A DNA stretch of 64,000 nucleotides from the NCBI GenBank assembly GCA_049997955.1, contig JAEBDY010000004.1:434001-498000 (forward strand), given 5' to 3'. Numbering within the stretch: position 1 is the stretch's first letter; each line of letters begins with the position of its first letter. Source of the stretch: Umezawaea sp049997955 (lineage in GTDB: Bacteria; Actinomycetota; Actinomycetes; Mycobacteriales; Pseudonocardiaceae). The position numbers were made by a program, and so were the translations under genes. Below the pieces are notes generated by a model. The model searched no databases. It was not told the origin of the DNA and saw only the letters and a list, made by a program, of their open reading frames with translations. This document shows positions 1 to 9,852 of this stretch, piece by piece.

Positions 1-497
1 GGCCGGACGTGAGGATCACCGCCAGCGGTAGGCCCGTGGCATCGACCGCCAGGTGGAGCTTGGTCGTCAGACCTCCCCGTGACCGCCCGACGCATTCCCT
101 ATCGATGGCGAGGGCTTCGATCCAGTCCACGCAGCCCCCTTTTCCGGGCTCCCACGGCGTGCTGATGCGCCCGGACACTCGTGGAATCGACACTGACCAC
201 GAACACGACGTTGTCCCGCACCGTCCCCAGCGACTCGTCCTTGACGATCACGTGCTCCAGGATCCGATCCCACCTCCCGTCCACGGTCCACGTGCGCAAC
301 CGCTCGTGCGCGGTCTTCCACGGCCCCTACCGCTCCAGCAGATCACGCCACGGCGCACCCGTGCGTTCCTTCCACAGGATCCCGTCGATCACCTGCCGGT
401 GGCTACGCCACCGACCACCCCGACGCCCCGTCTCCGCGAGCAACAAGGGAGCGATCCTCGCCCACGCCCTGTCCGTCAGCTCACCACCTCCCACCAT
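1..497 (-). pseudogene. IS5-family transposase remnant, interrupted
   Basis: Read leftward from the ATG at 497, the conceptual protein starts like an IS4/IS5-type transposase: a helix-rich segment (TDRAWARIAPLL) followed by VIDGILWKERTGAPWRDLLER. An in-frame TAG at about 327-329 replaces the tyrosine expected in the LLERYGPW motif. The frame then continues through RTWTVDGRWDRILEH and VVSVDSTSVRAHQH, which carries the first catalytic aspartate region, and shifts frame near 110-130. The motif SRGGLTTKLHLAVDATG is readable near 10-90. The element continues past the window edge, so its 3' part is not seen. A nonsense codon plus a frameshift make it inactive unless recoded. Confidence 0.8.
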
Positions 498-549
498 GCC
501 TCATCATCCGCACACGACCATGAGGAAGATCCACAGGCCACGCCCTAGA

Positions 550-880
550 CCGATCACGACCAGATCTCAAGCCCGCGCATCGATTCCCCGCCGCGCATGC
601 TGTCCAATGTGGACGTCGATCCTGGTTGATCGGTGTGACACAGCGAGCTTGCGGTTGCCATTTCGGCTTGAAGCCCGACGAGGAAGACGACGGTGCCGAC
701 AAGGCGCCGAGTGAGGCGGTTGTGCCAGTGAAGTCCGCCAGGAACGGTCGTTGCTCGCCCCGGTTCCGCGCACCGACGCTTGCCAGAAGGTGAGCCGACT
801 GCTTGTTCGGTCCGGCGTTGCGCGGGTCGGCTTGCGCGCAGTCGGGCGTGGAGCGTTCAGGTTGCCGGCTCCGGGGTGGT
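550..880. other. Intergenic stretch, no gene recognised
   Basis: About 330 bases between the transposase remnant and the end of the reductase/luciferase-like gene. Open frames here are arginine- and proline-rich and read like GC-bias artefacts. I see no convincing hairpin followed by a T-run. Confidence 0.5.
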
Positions 881-3145
881 TCATGTGGGCGGATCATCGA
901 CGGTGGGATTGTGGCTGTCGATATCCGCGCCGGCCTGTGGAAGGTCTACGGATACTCGGTCGGCGAGCCCGTCGAAGCGTTGGCGGAGCGTGGCGCCGAT
1001 GTGCTCCGGTTGTGTCGTGATGGCGAAGAGGTCAAAGGTGTCATCGTCGATCAACTCGCCTACGCGGTGCCATTTGTCGGTGTTGGGAGAGAGGGTCATG
1101 GCGGTCAACTCTTCGCCGAGCCGGTCCAGTCCGTGCAGTTCGAGGACTCGGCGGTAGGTGAGCGAACTGAGGAACATCCCCACCTGTTCGCGTATGTGCC
1201 GCACGGCCGCGACTCGCTCCTGCTCGGTGGTGCCGGTGGCGATGAGGGGGCAGCACAGGACGGTGAACGACTCGCGGGATCGACCGGCCTTGGCGAGGCC
1301 GCGTGCAGCGGCGGGGAGCAGGAGGTCGGTGAGGTGGCGCCGGCTGGCGAAGGGCGGGGCGACGAGTCCGTCGGCAATCTCTCCCGCCAGTTCGGCCATG
1401 CGTGGCCCGACGGCGGACAGGAAGATCTTCGGCGGGCCGTGGGGGTTGGGAGGTGGGGTGAAGTACGAGGTCATGAGCGTGTGGGTGTAGAACCGTCCCC
1501 GGAAGTCCAGTGGCCGGTCGTGGTTCCAGCAGTCCCAGATGGCGCGCAGTGCCGCGACGTAGTCGCGCATCCGTGCTGCGGGGTGGCTGGCGGGCATGCC
1601 GAAGCGGTGGGTCAAGTGGATGGGGATTTGTGATCCCAGGCCGAGGACCAGACGGCCTTGGGAGAGGGCTTGGAGGTCGTTGGCGGCCGTGGCGACGGTC
1701 ATGGGGCTGCGGGCCGGCGCGACCAGCACGCTGGTACCAATGTCGATCGTGATGGTCGCTGCCGCCGCGGCGGCCAACGGCAGCAGGGGGTCGTGTTGTC
1801 GTTCCACCACCCAGAACCCGCTTCGGCCGGCCGCTTCGCAGGCGGCTGCGGCCGTTGCGGCGCCGGTGCCGCAGTCCTGGAACGACACCGGGTCGAAAAG
1901 GCCGTCGATCATCATCCGGGTCCCCGCGCGAGGTATCGGACGTCCGGTGTCCCGTCGTTGTGCTTGCGCACCCGTACGCACGCCGATGACGGGGTCGGAG
2001 CGTTCGGCCTTGTCGGGTGGCGGCAACAGGCCCTGTGCGGTGACACCGGTGACGAATCGGTTGAGGAACTCCGCGTCCAACGGCGGAGCGGGTTGTCCGG
2101 CTTCGGTCAGCAGTGCCCAGGTCGCGTCGGAGCGGACGCGGGGCGGGTGGTGGAGCGGATCGGCACCGAGCATGTATCGGCCGATCTCGGCCAGCGCGGC
2201 CATCGGCAGCACCGCCGGGTGCGGGACATGCCGGTCGATGCGGCGCCACCATTCGACGGGGTCGACGGGGTCGAGTCGGTGGCCGGCGCGGCGCAGTGCG
2301 TCGAAGACGTCGGCCAGCCGCAAGGGCTCCGGTCGGACCAGGTGGAAGGCCTTTCCCCGCGACTCGGGGCGAATGGCGAGCGCGACGATGCCCGCGGCGA
2401 CGACGTCGACCATGTCGGCGGGTACGGCTCCGCCGTTGGCCGGAGCCGATCCGATCGCGATCGCCGCTCGCAGGAAGGGCAGCAGCACGTCGGAGCCGGA
2501 GCTGCGTCCGGTCTTCGAATGGGCCGTGACCACGCCGGGGCGCATGACGGTGACGTCGAGGCCGTGTTCGGCGGCGCTCCACAGCGCGGTCTCGGCTGCG
2601 GCTTTGCTCCTGGGGTAGCCCAGGTCGCCCGCGGTGGCCGTCGAGGGCGTGGTCCGCTCGTCGACCTCGGCCAGTCCGGCGTGGCGGGCGTCGATCAGCG
2701 TGCCGAGGGTGGAGACCAGGTGGAACACGGGTGTGCGGCCGGTCAGGCGGCCGCACTGCCGGGCGAAATTGATCATGTTGGTGGTGCCGCCGAGGTTGTC
2801 CGGCGATAGCTCGTCATAGGAGGCTGCGAGGTTCACGCCGGCCCCGCAGTGCACGACGGTGTCAACGGTCTCGGCCAGCGCGTCATAACTGCGGGCGGTC
2901 AGACCGAGAGTGGGGTCTCGAAGGTCTCCCGGCAGGGCCACCAGTCGTTCCCGGAGACCCTGTGGGTCGTCGAGTTGGTCCAGGCGATGCGCCAGCCGTT
3001 GCGCGGCCGTCGTCTGGTCGGGAGCACGCACCAGGCAGTACACGGTGGCCGGGGTGCGGCTGAGCAGTTCGGCGCACAGGTGACCGCCGAGACTGCCGGT
3101 GACTCCGGTCAACAGGACCGCGCGGGGGCCGGTTCCCGCGTTCAC
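881..3145 (-). CDS. Thioester reductase - luciferase-like (LLM) monooxygenase fusion
   Basis: A 754-aa two-domain protein. Residues 1-375 form an extended SDR/terminal thioester reductase domain with a TGVTGSLGG dinucleotide motif (13-21) and a catalytic Y177-x3-K181 in GYPRSK. Such domains release ACP-bound chains as aldehyde or alcohol using NAD(P)H. A linker of about 35 residues leads to residues 411-754, a bacterial luciferase-like fold. Its features (ARSPMTVA, LGLGSQIPIHLTHRFG, LLPAAARGLAKAGRS) match the MSMEG_2256-type LLM family predicted to use F420. The GTG start overlaps the PKS stop by 4 nt (GTGA), so the two genes are translationally coupled. Codons 411-412 are ATG ATG, preceded by GGGGA, so separate initiation of the LLM part is possible. 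Cofactor (F420 or FMNH2) and substrate are not decided by sequence. Confidence 0.88.
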   Translation of the reverse strand: MNAGTGPRAVLLTGVTGSLGGHLCAELLSRTPATVYCLVRAPDQTTAAQRLAHRLDQLDDPQGLRERLVALPGDLRDPTLGLTARSYDALAETVDTVVHCGAGVNLAASYDELSPDNLGGTTNMINFARQCGRLTGRTPVFHLVSTLGTLIDARHAGLAEVDERTTPSTATAGDLGYPRSKAAAETALWSAAEHGLDVTVMRPGVVTAHSKTGRSSGSDVLLPFLRAAIAIGSAPANGGAVPADMVDVVAAGIVALAIRPESRGKAFHLVRPEPLRLADVFDALRRAGHRLDPVDPVEWWRRIDRHVPHPAVLPMAALAEIGRYMLGADPLHHPPRVRSDATWALLTEAGQPAPPLDAEFLNRFVTGVTAQGLLPPPDKAERSDPVIGVRTGAQAQRRDTGRPIPRAGTRMMIDGLFDPVSFQDCGTGAATAAAACEAAGRSGFWVVERQHDPLLPLAAAAAATITIDIGTSVLVAPARSPMTVATAANDLQALSQGRLVLGLGSQIPIHLTHRFGMPASHPAARMRDYVAALRAIWDCWNHDRPLDFRGRFYTHTLMTSYFTPPPNPHGPPKIFLSAVGPRMAELAGEIADGLVAPPFASRRHLTDLLLPAAARGLAKAGRSRESFTVLCCPLIATGTTEQERVAAVRHIREQVGMFLSSLTYRRVLELHGLDRLGEELTAMTLSPNTDKWHRVGELIDDDTFDLFAITTQPEHIGATLRQRFDGLADRVSVDLPQAGADIDSHNPTVDDPPT

Positions 3146-6100
3146 GACGCGTCCTCGGGTACGTCGGTGGCGAGGTCGGCGGCCAGGGCGCGCAGGCTGG
3201 TCGCGTCCAGCAGGCGTGGGATGGTCAGGTCGTAGCCGTGTTCACGGCCCAGGCGGTTGCGCAGGTCTGCGGCCATCAGGGAGTCGAGGCCGAGTTTGTT
3301 CATCGGACGAGAGCGGTCGACTTGGTCGACGGAGAGGCCGAGGACCCGGGCGAGTTGCGCGGCCAACCGGTCTTCGACCGTCTGCGTTCCCGTTCCCTGG
3401 GTGGGTGTGGCAACCGGGGCGCGCTCCGGTTGCCGCGGCGCGGCGGGGGGATGGTGGATCGCCGGGCGCTCCGACGGGGTGATTTTCGGGGGTGTCGTCG
3501 ACGCGCTCGGCGCGGACATGGTCGGAGAGGAGACTGCGCGGTCAGCCGAAGACGGGAACGAGGCGGTATGGCCGTTGAGCAGTTCGCGCAACAGCGGGGC
3601 GTCGGCGTCCTGTGGGTAGGCGTTGACGTAGGCGCGCCAGTCGGCGGGTATGCAGATCATGCGGTCCTGGGCACTCAGCATCGCGGTGAACAGTTCCGGT
3701 GCGTCGGCGGGGCGCATTGCCGCCATCCCGGCCGGGAGCACGTCGTGTCCGCTCTGCTCGCTGAGCCGGGCGGCCAGCCCGACTTCGGCCCAATAGCCCC
3801 AGTTGACCACGGTGGCGGGTTGGCCTGCCGCGCGACGGTGTGCGGCCAGTGAGTCGACGAAGGCGTTGCCCGCCGCGTAGGCACCGACCTGGTTGCCCAA
3901 ACCCAGGCCCGCGAGCAAGGAGACCGCGGAAGAGAACAGCACGAAGAAGTCCAGTCGCCGATCGGCGAACAACCGGTGCAGCGCCCAACTCCCGGCTACT
4001 TTGGGATGCAGTGTCCGGTCGATGTCCTCAGTGGACATGTCCAAACCGGGACGGGGATCGAGCACGGCGGCCGAGTGCACGACTCCGACGACCGGCGGCA
4101 GCCCGTCTCGTTCCCTGCGGTCCAGGAGTTCTGTCATCGCGTCGAGGTTGGCCACGTCCACCGCCGCGTACTCGACCTCGGCACCGTCGGAGCGCAACCG
4201 GGAGAGCAGTTCGGCCTGGGCGCCGCCGGTGGTCTGGCCGGCGGGGACCTGCCTGCGTCCGGTGAGCAACAGGTGCCGTGCCCCCTGGTCGAGCAGCCAC
4301 TGCGCAAGCAGGCCGCCGATACCGCTGAGCCCGCCGGTCACCAGGTAGGTCGCGTCCGGCCGGACACCCGGCCGATGGTTCGTCGGCGCGGCCGAGTCCG
4401 GCTCGGTGGAGTCCGGTGCGGGGAAGGAGAGGGCGAGCTTGCCGGTGTGGGCCGAGCGGGTCATCAACGTGAACGCTTCCTCCGCCTGCTCGACCGGGAA
4501 GATCCGGACACTCGGCGGGCCGAGTTCCCCCGAGGCGACGAGGTCGACCACCGTGCGCAGCAGTGCGCCCAGGCGTCGTGGATCGTGTTCGTGGGCGTCG
4601 AGCAGGTCCATCGCCTGGTAGGAGCGGGACCGGGCGAACACCGCCATGGACAGCCCTCGGCCTGCGGCGATGTCGTTCCTGGCGATGTCGACGTAGCGGC
4701 CAGAGGGGTTGAGCAGGCCGAAGTTCGCCTCGACCGCGTCACCGACCAGGGTGTTGAGCACGACGTCGACCCCGCCGCGGTCGCCTTGCGCAGGGTCGCG
4801 CAGTTCGTCGGCGAACCGGGTGGAGCGGGAGTCGGCGACCTTGGTGGCGCCGAGCTTGAGCAGCAGGTCGCGTTTGGTGGCGCTGCCCGCGGTGGCGTAC
4901 GCGGTGGCCCCGCGCCAGCGAGCGATCTCCAGCGCGGCCTGGCCGACGCCGCCGGTCCCGGAGTGGATCAGTACCCGTTCACCAGATTGCAGTCGGGCCA
5001 GTTCGACCAGGCCGTGGTAGGCGGTCATGTACGCCAGCGGCAACGACGCGGCCTCGGCAAGGCTCAGCCGCGCCGGTTTGCGGACCGCCATGTACTCGTG
5101 CACCACGACGTGTGAGCGCAGCAGGGGGTAGCCGTAGGCGATCACCTCGTCGCCCACCCGGTGGTTGTGCACGTCCGCGCCGACCCTGGTGATCTTGCCG
5201 GCGCATTCGAGGCCGAGGCCGGTGTGCCGGTCGTCGTTCGTGATGGCGCCCAAGGGGGTGAGGACGTCGCGGTAGTTCAGGCCACCGTGGGTGAGCTGGA
5301 TTTCGATCTGGCCGGGCCCCGGAGTCGGACGCTGTTCGGGGAGCAGGCGCAGCCCGGTGACGCCGCCGTCGGTGTGCAGCACGAACGCCTTCGGCTGTCG
5401 ACCGCCGTCGTGCCCGCGCAGCAGGCGGGGCACAAGCCGTCGCCGTCCGCGTAGGGCGAGTTGATTCTCCGTACCGACGGACAACAGCACGGCGGCCAAG
5501 TACCCGGCCTGCTCAGGGTCACCGGCGTGATCCTCGTCGAGGTCGACCAGCACGGTGGGAAGGGCGCCCCGTTCCCGCCCGAGGGTCTGTCCCAGCCCCC
5601 ACAGAGCGGCTTGCCAGGGGGCTGGGCAGCGGTCCTCGTCGCCGGTGCTCTGGGCGCCTCGGGTGAGCAGGAACAGTCGCGCCGCGTCCGGTGGGAGACA
5701 GTCGCGGACGGCCCTGGCCAGTGACACGGCGGTGGTGCACAGGTCCGTGGCGGTCCACTGGACCGCGCGGACCGAGGCGTCGTCGTCCGGTCCGGCAACC
5801 AGCGCGTGCAGGCTGACGACGGCACGCACGGGGGCACGGCGCGCCGCCTCGGACAGCGCCCGGATCAAGTCCGCCTCCGACTCGAGATCAGCGGGGAGAT
5901 GGTGGACACCGCCGATGGCGGACCCGGTGTCGCGTCCGATGGTGGTGACCGCGCAACCGGACGCGGTCAGCCGCCGGGCCAGACCGGTGTCCAGGTCGTC
6001 GCCCGCCCCCAGCAGCAGCCAGTGGCCGGGGTCGGCCGCTGTCGGTGCGGGCGGTGCCTCGCGCCAGCTCAGGGTGTGCTGCCAGCCGGCATCGCCGGTC

Positions 6101-9100
6101 TTGGAGGGAGCAGGATCGGAGGACGTGGTCAGTCGTCGGCCGCGCACACCGGTGAGTTCGGCGACCACCGTCCCGTCGTCCTCCAGCACGGTGACGTCGA
6201 CGGTGGCCGTCTCCCCGTCGGTCGACCTGAGTCGGGCTCGACTCCACAACGTCGCCGACGGCTGTGCCCGGTGCACCCGCAGCCGGTCCACACCCGTCAG
6301 CACGAACCCGCGGCCACCGGCGTGCTCGGGGTCGTGCAGCACGGCGGCGACGGCCTGAAGGCAGCTGTCCAGCGTTGCCGGGTGGAAGCGAAAGTCGCCC
6401 CCCTGCGTGCGGCGTAACCGGGCCAACGTCTCGCCCTCGCCGCGCCACAGCTCCACGATGCCGCGAAACGCCCCGTCCCAGGTGTTGCCCGCACGGGCGT
6501 GGTCCCGGTAGAAGCGCTCCCCGGCCTGCCAGTCGGGACAGCGTTGCTGGATCGCGGTAACCGCTTCGGTGCTCGGAGCGTCATCAGCCCGGCCGTTGCC
6601 CGACCAGGCTGTCGCATGGCAGGTCCATTCCTCGGCGGTGTGCGCACGGCAGGCGACCTCCAGCCGCCAACCGCCGCCGTCGACCTGGGCGGTCACCCGC
6701 AACTCCACGTCCCACGGTTCGACCGCGTCGAGCAGCAGCAGTTCGTGGAACGCGACCTCGCGGAGTTCTCCGTGACCGTCGGTCAGCCGGTGCGCGGCGG
6801 CCAGCGCCAGCTCCAGGAAACCGGCTCCGGGCATCACCGGTGTGCCTGCGACCCGGTGGCCGAGCAGGAAACGGTCGCGCTCGCGGTCGAGCATGCCGCG
6901 CAGTTCGAGAACACCGCGCCCGTCGGGTACGGACTCGACCAGCCACTGGTGGGAGGGTGCGGCCTTCAGGGACGGTCCGTCGAGAGTCACGGCCGTGGAC
7001 AGCACCGCGTCCGGGGTTGTCGAGTCCGGTGGCACTTCGGTCATATGCGGTTCCTCCACACGGATCGTGGTGTCGACGGGCAGTGGCTCCGGGTGGCCGA
7101 TCGGCGGCCAGGGGAAGCCGTCGGCTTGGTGCCAATGGCGGCTGCGCTGCCACGGGTAGCGGGGCAGATCGAGAAACGCGCCTTGTCCTTTGTGGACTTT
7201 CTGCCAGTCCGGGTCGTACCCGGCCGCGTACAGGGAGGTCAGCGTCTCGTGCATGCCCGCCAGTTCGGGACGGCCACGACGCAGCGAGCCGAGCACCACG
7301 GCATCGCCCCGGTCGACGAGGTTGTGACGCAGCGCGGTGTCGAGCACCGGGTGCGGGGACACCTGCAGGAACACCACCGGCTCGTGATCCCGTTGCGCTC
7401 GCACGCCCCGATCCATCCGCACGGTCTCGCGCAGGTTGTGCCACCAGTAGTCGGCGTCCAGTTCCGTGCCGGGCAGCTCGCCACCGGTGACGGTGGACAG
7501 GAACGGGACCGTCGTCTCGCCCGGCACGAGGTCGGCGAGCCCGGCCAGCAGTCGATCCCGTACCGGGTCGATCTGCGCACTGTGCGCCGCGTAGGCGACG
7601 TCCACTCGTTGACAGGACACACCACGCCGTTCGCAGCCTGCCACGATTCGTTCGACGTCTCGTACCGTCCCGGAAAGCACGGTCGAGCCGGGTCCCTCCA
7701 CCACCGCGATCGACGCGGTGGCCTCCAACTCGGCCAGCAGGGCGGGGATCTCGGTGTGCGGCCGTTCCACCCAGCACATGGCTCCCGGTGGCGCCGACTC
7801 CGCGATGAGCCCGGCACGCAGGCAGCTCAGCCGGCCCGCCTGCTCCAGACTCAGCGCACCCGCCCAGTGCGCGGCTGCGATCTCGCCCTGGCTCTGCCCC
7901 AATACCGCATCCGCCATCACACCCCATGCCTGCCATGTGGAGGCCAGTGCCACGCTCATCGCCCACAGCGCGGGCTGCACTCTGGCGGTCTGCCGCAACC
8001 ACGCGGGGTCCTCGTCGCGCAGCGCGTCGATCAACGACCAACCGGCATGGTCACGGATCACCGCGTCGCAGGCTTCCATGCTTTCCCCGAAGGCGGGATT
8101 GACGGCCAGCAGTTCGCGCCCCATGCCGTGCCACTGCGAGCCTTGGCCGGGAAAGACGAACACGACCTGCGGGCGTCGCCAACTGCCATCCACAGAGGAC
8201 ACCGCACCGGTGTGTTCCCGTCCGGCCGAGAACTCGCGGAGCGCCTCCGCCGTGGCTCGAGCAGTGTCCGCGGCCACCGCGAACCGGTGCTCCCAGTGAT
8301 CACGTCGGGTGGCCGCCGCCGCGCACAACGCGGCCAGGTCGGGTGCATCGTCCCCGGACGGCTCCAGCAGGTCCGCGTATCGATCTGCCAGCGCACGCAG
8401 AGCCGACCGCGAACGCGCCGAGATCGGCAGAATGCCGTACCGGCTTTCGTCCTCCTTCGGCGGTTGCGGGGCAGACCGCGGGGCCGAGGCCAAAACCAGG
8501 TGGACGTTGGTACCGGTGGCGCCGAAGCTGTTGATGCCTGCCAGCAGCGGTCCGTCGCTGTCGGGAAGGACGACCGGATCGGAGGGCAGGCAGAGCGGTG
8601 ACGTGGCGGAGGTCAGCACAGGGTTGGGTTCGGTGAACCGCGGTGTTCCCGGCACGGTTCGGTTCTCCAGACTCAGGACAGCCTTGACCAGTCCGACGAC
8701 ACCGGCAGCGGCTTCGCTGTGGCCCACCGAGGTCTTGACCGAACCCACCAGGCATCGCCGCCCGTCCTGCCGGGGGCCCAGCACCTGGGCCAGCGCGGTG
8801 AGTTCCACCCGGTCGCCGACCGGTGTGCCGGTGCCGTGGGCTTCGACGAAAGCCACGTCCTGGGGATCGACCCCTGCGTGCGCGTAGGCGGCGCGTAGGG
8901 CGTCCACCTGCCCCTCGATCGCCGGGGCCGCCATGCCGCTGCCGGAGAAGCCGTCGTTGTTGACCGCGCCACCCAGGATCACCGCCCGCACTCTGTCCCC
9001 GTCCGCCAGCGCCCGGTCCAGTGGTTTGAGCAGGACCAGGCCCACGGCCTCGCTGCGCACGTAGCCGTTCGCCGAGGCGTCGCCGAACTTGCAGCGTCCA

Positions 9101-9786
9101 TCCGGCGACAGCGCTCCGGCCAGACCGAAGGTGATGCTGCTGTACGGGGTCAGGATGATGTTGGAGCCGCCGGCGACGGCGACGTCGCACTCCCCCGCCC
9201 GTAGGCTCTGACAGGCCAGGTGGACCGCGACCAGCGATGCCGAACAAGCCGTGTCGACGGTCAGCGCGGGACCGCGGAAGTCGAAGGCGTACGCCAGGCG
9301 TCCGGACAGCGCCGCGCGTGCGTCCGCAACGAGTTCGGCGTAGAAGTCCAGCCCGTCCAAGTCGGGAATCTGCCGCTGCCAGTAGTCGCCGTAGACGCTG
9401 CCGACGAACACCCCGGTGCGGACGCGGGCCAGCCGTCGCATCGCAATGCCCGCGTCCTGGCCCGCCTCGTGAGCCACTTCCAGGAGCAACCGCAACTGCG
9501 GGTCCATCCGGCGCGCTTCCCTGGGGGTGATGTCGAAGAATGGAGCGTCGAAGCGGTCCAGCCCCGGCAGGAAACCACCTCGGGTGGTCGGGACCCTGCC
9601 TGGGGTCCGAGGTCGTGCGTCGTACAGCTCACGCAACCACGGCCTGTCGGCAGGTGCCTCGGCGACCGCGTCACGCTTCTCGACCAGCAGCTCCCACAAC
9701 GCTTCCGGATCAGAGGCACCGGGAAACCGACCACTCATCCCGATGATCGCGATCGGCTCAGAGCCAGATGCTTCGCGCAGGACCAC
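3142..9786 (-). CDS. Single-module fully reducing type I polyketide synthase (MAS-like)
   Basis: 2214 aa in the order KS-AT-DH-ER-KR-ACP. KS 9-435 has C181 in DTACSAS, H317 in VEAHGTG and H356 in GHSEAA. AT 540-850 has S632 in GQSQGE and a YAAH motif at 732-735; Q after the serine and a YASH-like motif suggest methylmalonyl-CoA. DH has H977 in HRVAGTPVMP and D1140 in HPATLDSCLQ. A non-catalytic KR-like segment lies at about 1240-1465. ER 1475-1785 has LNYRDV and GTGGVG (1610-1615). KR 1812-1990 has TGGLSGIGG, S1953 and Y1970. ACP has S2169 in LGLDSL. All catalytic residues looked for are present. There is no loading module or thioesterase, as in iterative mycocerosic acid synthase. Start GTG at 9786 has a GGAG upstream. 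Release is presumably by the overlapping reductase gene. Confidence 0.95.
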   Translation of the reverse strand: MVLREASGSEPIAIIGMSGRFPGASDPEALWELLVEKRDAVAEAPADRPWLRELYDARPRTPGRVPTTRGGFLPGLDRFDAPFFDITPREARRMDPQLRLLLEVAHEAGQDAGIAMRRLARVRTGVFVGSVYGDYWQRQIPDLDGLDFYAELVADARAALSGRLAYAFDFRGPALTVDTACSASLVAVHLACQSLRAGECDVAVAGGSNIILTPYSSITFGLAGALSPDGRCKFGDASANGYVRSEAVGLVLLKPLDRALADGDRVRAVILGGAVNNDGFSGSGMAAPAIEGQVDALRAAYAHAGVDPQDVAFVEAHGTGTPVGDRVELTALAQVLGPRQDGRRCLVGSVKTSVGHSEAAAGVVGLVKAVLSLENRTVPGTPRFTEPNPVLTSATSPLCLPSDPVVLPDSDGPLLAGINSFGATGTNVHLVLASAPRSAPQPPKEDESRYGILPISARSRSALRALADRYADLLEPSGDDAPDLAALCAAAATRRDHWEHRFAVAADTARATAEALREFSAGREHTGAVSSVDGSWRRPQVVFVFPGQGSQWHGMGRELLAVNPAFGESMEACDAVIRDHAGWSLIDALRDEDPAWLRQTARVQPALWAMSVALASTWQAWGVMADAVLGQSQGEIAAAHWAGALSLEQAGRLSCLRAGLIAESAPPGAMCWVERPHTEIPALLAELEATASIAVVEGPGSTVLSGTVRDVERIVAGCERRGVSCQRVDVAYAAHSAQIDPVRDRLLAGLADLVPGETTVPFLSTVTGGELPGTELDADYWWHNLRETVRMDRGVRAQRDHEPVVFLQVSPHPVLDTALRHNLVDRGDAVVLGSLRRGRPELAGMHETLTSLYAAGYDPDWQKVHKGQGAFLDLPRYPWQRSRHWHQADGFPWPPIGHPEPLPVDTTIRVEEPHMTEVPPDSTTPDAVLSTAVTLDGPSLKAAPSHQWLVESVPDGRGVLELRGMLDRERDRFLLGHRVAGTPVMPGAGFLELALAAAHRLTDGHGELREVAFHELLLLDAVEPWDVELRVTAQVDGGGWRLEVACRAHTAEEWTCHATAWSGNGRADDAPSTEAVTAIQQRCPDWQAGERFYRDHARAGNTWDGAFRGIVELWRGEGETLARLRRTQGGDFRFHPATLDSCLQAVAAVLHDPEHAGGRGFVLTGVDRLRVHRAQPSATLWSRARLRSTDGETATVDVTVLEDDGTVVAELTGVRGRRLTTSSDPAPSKTGDAGWQHTLSWREAPPAPTAADPGHWLLLGAGDDLDTGLARRLTASGCAVTTIGRDTGSAIGGVHHLPADLESEADLIRALSEAARRAPVRAVVSLHALVAGPDDDASVRAVQWTATDLCTTAVSLARAVRDCLPPDAARLFLLTRGAQSTGDEDRCPAPWQAALWGLGQTLGRERGALPTVLVDLDEDHAGDPEQAGYLAAVLLSVGTENQLALRGRRRLVPRLLRGHDGGRQPKAFVLHTDGGVTGLRLLPEQRPTPGPGQIEIQLTHGGLNYRDVLTPLGAITNDDRHTGLGLECAGKITRVGADVHNHRVGDEVIAYGYPLLRSHVVVHEYMAVRKPARLSLAEAASLPLAYMTAYHGLVELARLQSGERVLIHSGTGGVGQAALEIARWRGATAYATAGSATKRDLLLKLGATKVADSRSTRFADELRDPAQGDRGGVDVVLNTLVGDAVEANFGLLNPSGRYVDIARNDIAAGRGLSMAVFARSRSYQAMDLLDAHEHDPRRLGALLRTVVDLVASGELGPPSVRIFPVEQAEEAFTLMTRSAHTGKLALSFPAPDSTEPDSAAPTNHRPGVRPDATYLVTGGLSGIGGLLAQWLLDQGARHLLLTGRRQVPAGQTTGGAQAELLSRLRSDGAEVEYAAVDVANLDAMTELLDRRERDGLPPVVGVVHSAAVLDPRPGLDMSTEDIDRTLHPKVAGSWALHRLFADRRLDFFVLFSSAVSLLAGLGLGNQVGAYAAGNAFVDSLAAHRRAAGQPATVVNWGYWAEVGLAARLSEQSGHDVLPAGMAAMRPADAPELFTAMLSAQDRMICIPADWRAYVNAYPQDADAPLLRELLNGHTASFPSSADRAVSSPTMSAPSASTTPPKITPSERPAIHHPPAAPRQPERAPVATPTQGTGTQTVEDRLAAQLARVLGLSVDQVDRSRPMNKLGLDSLMAADLRNRLGREHGYDLTIPRLLDATSLRALAADLATDVPEDAS

Positions 9787-9852
9787 GGTTCAGCTCCGTT
9801 CTCGGGGAGGACCTTCACGGCGACTTGCCGGATCGGCATGGGTGTCGACAGC

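Noticed and set aside
881..9786. A complete bioluminescence (lux) system.
   Set aside because: The LLM domain resembles F420-type enzymes more than LuxA/LuxB, there is no LuxB partner, LuxE ligase or flavin reductase here, and light emission cannot be inferred.
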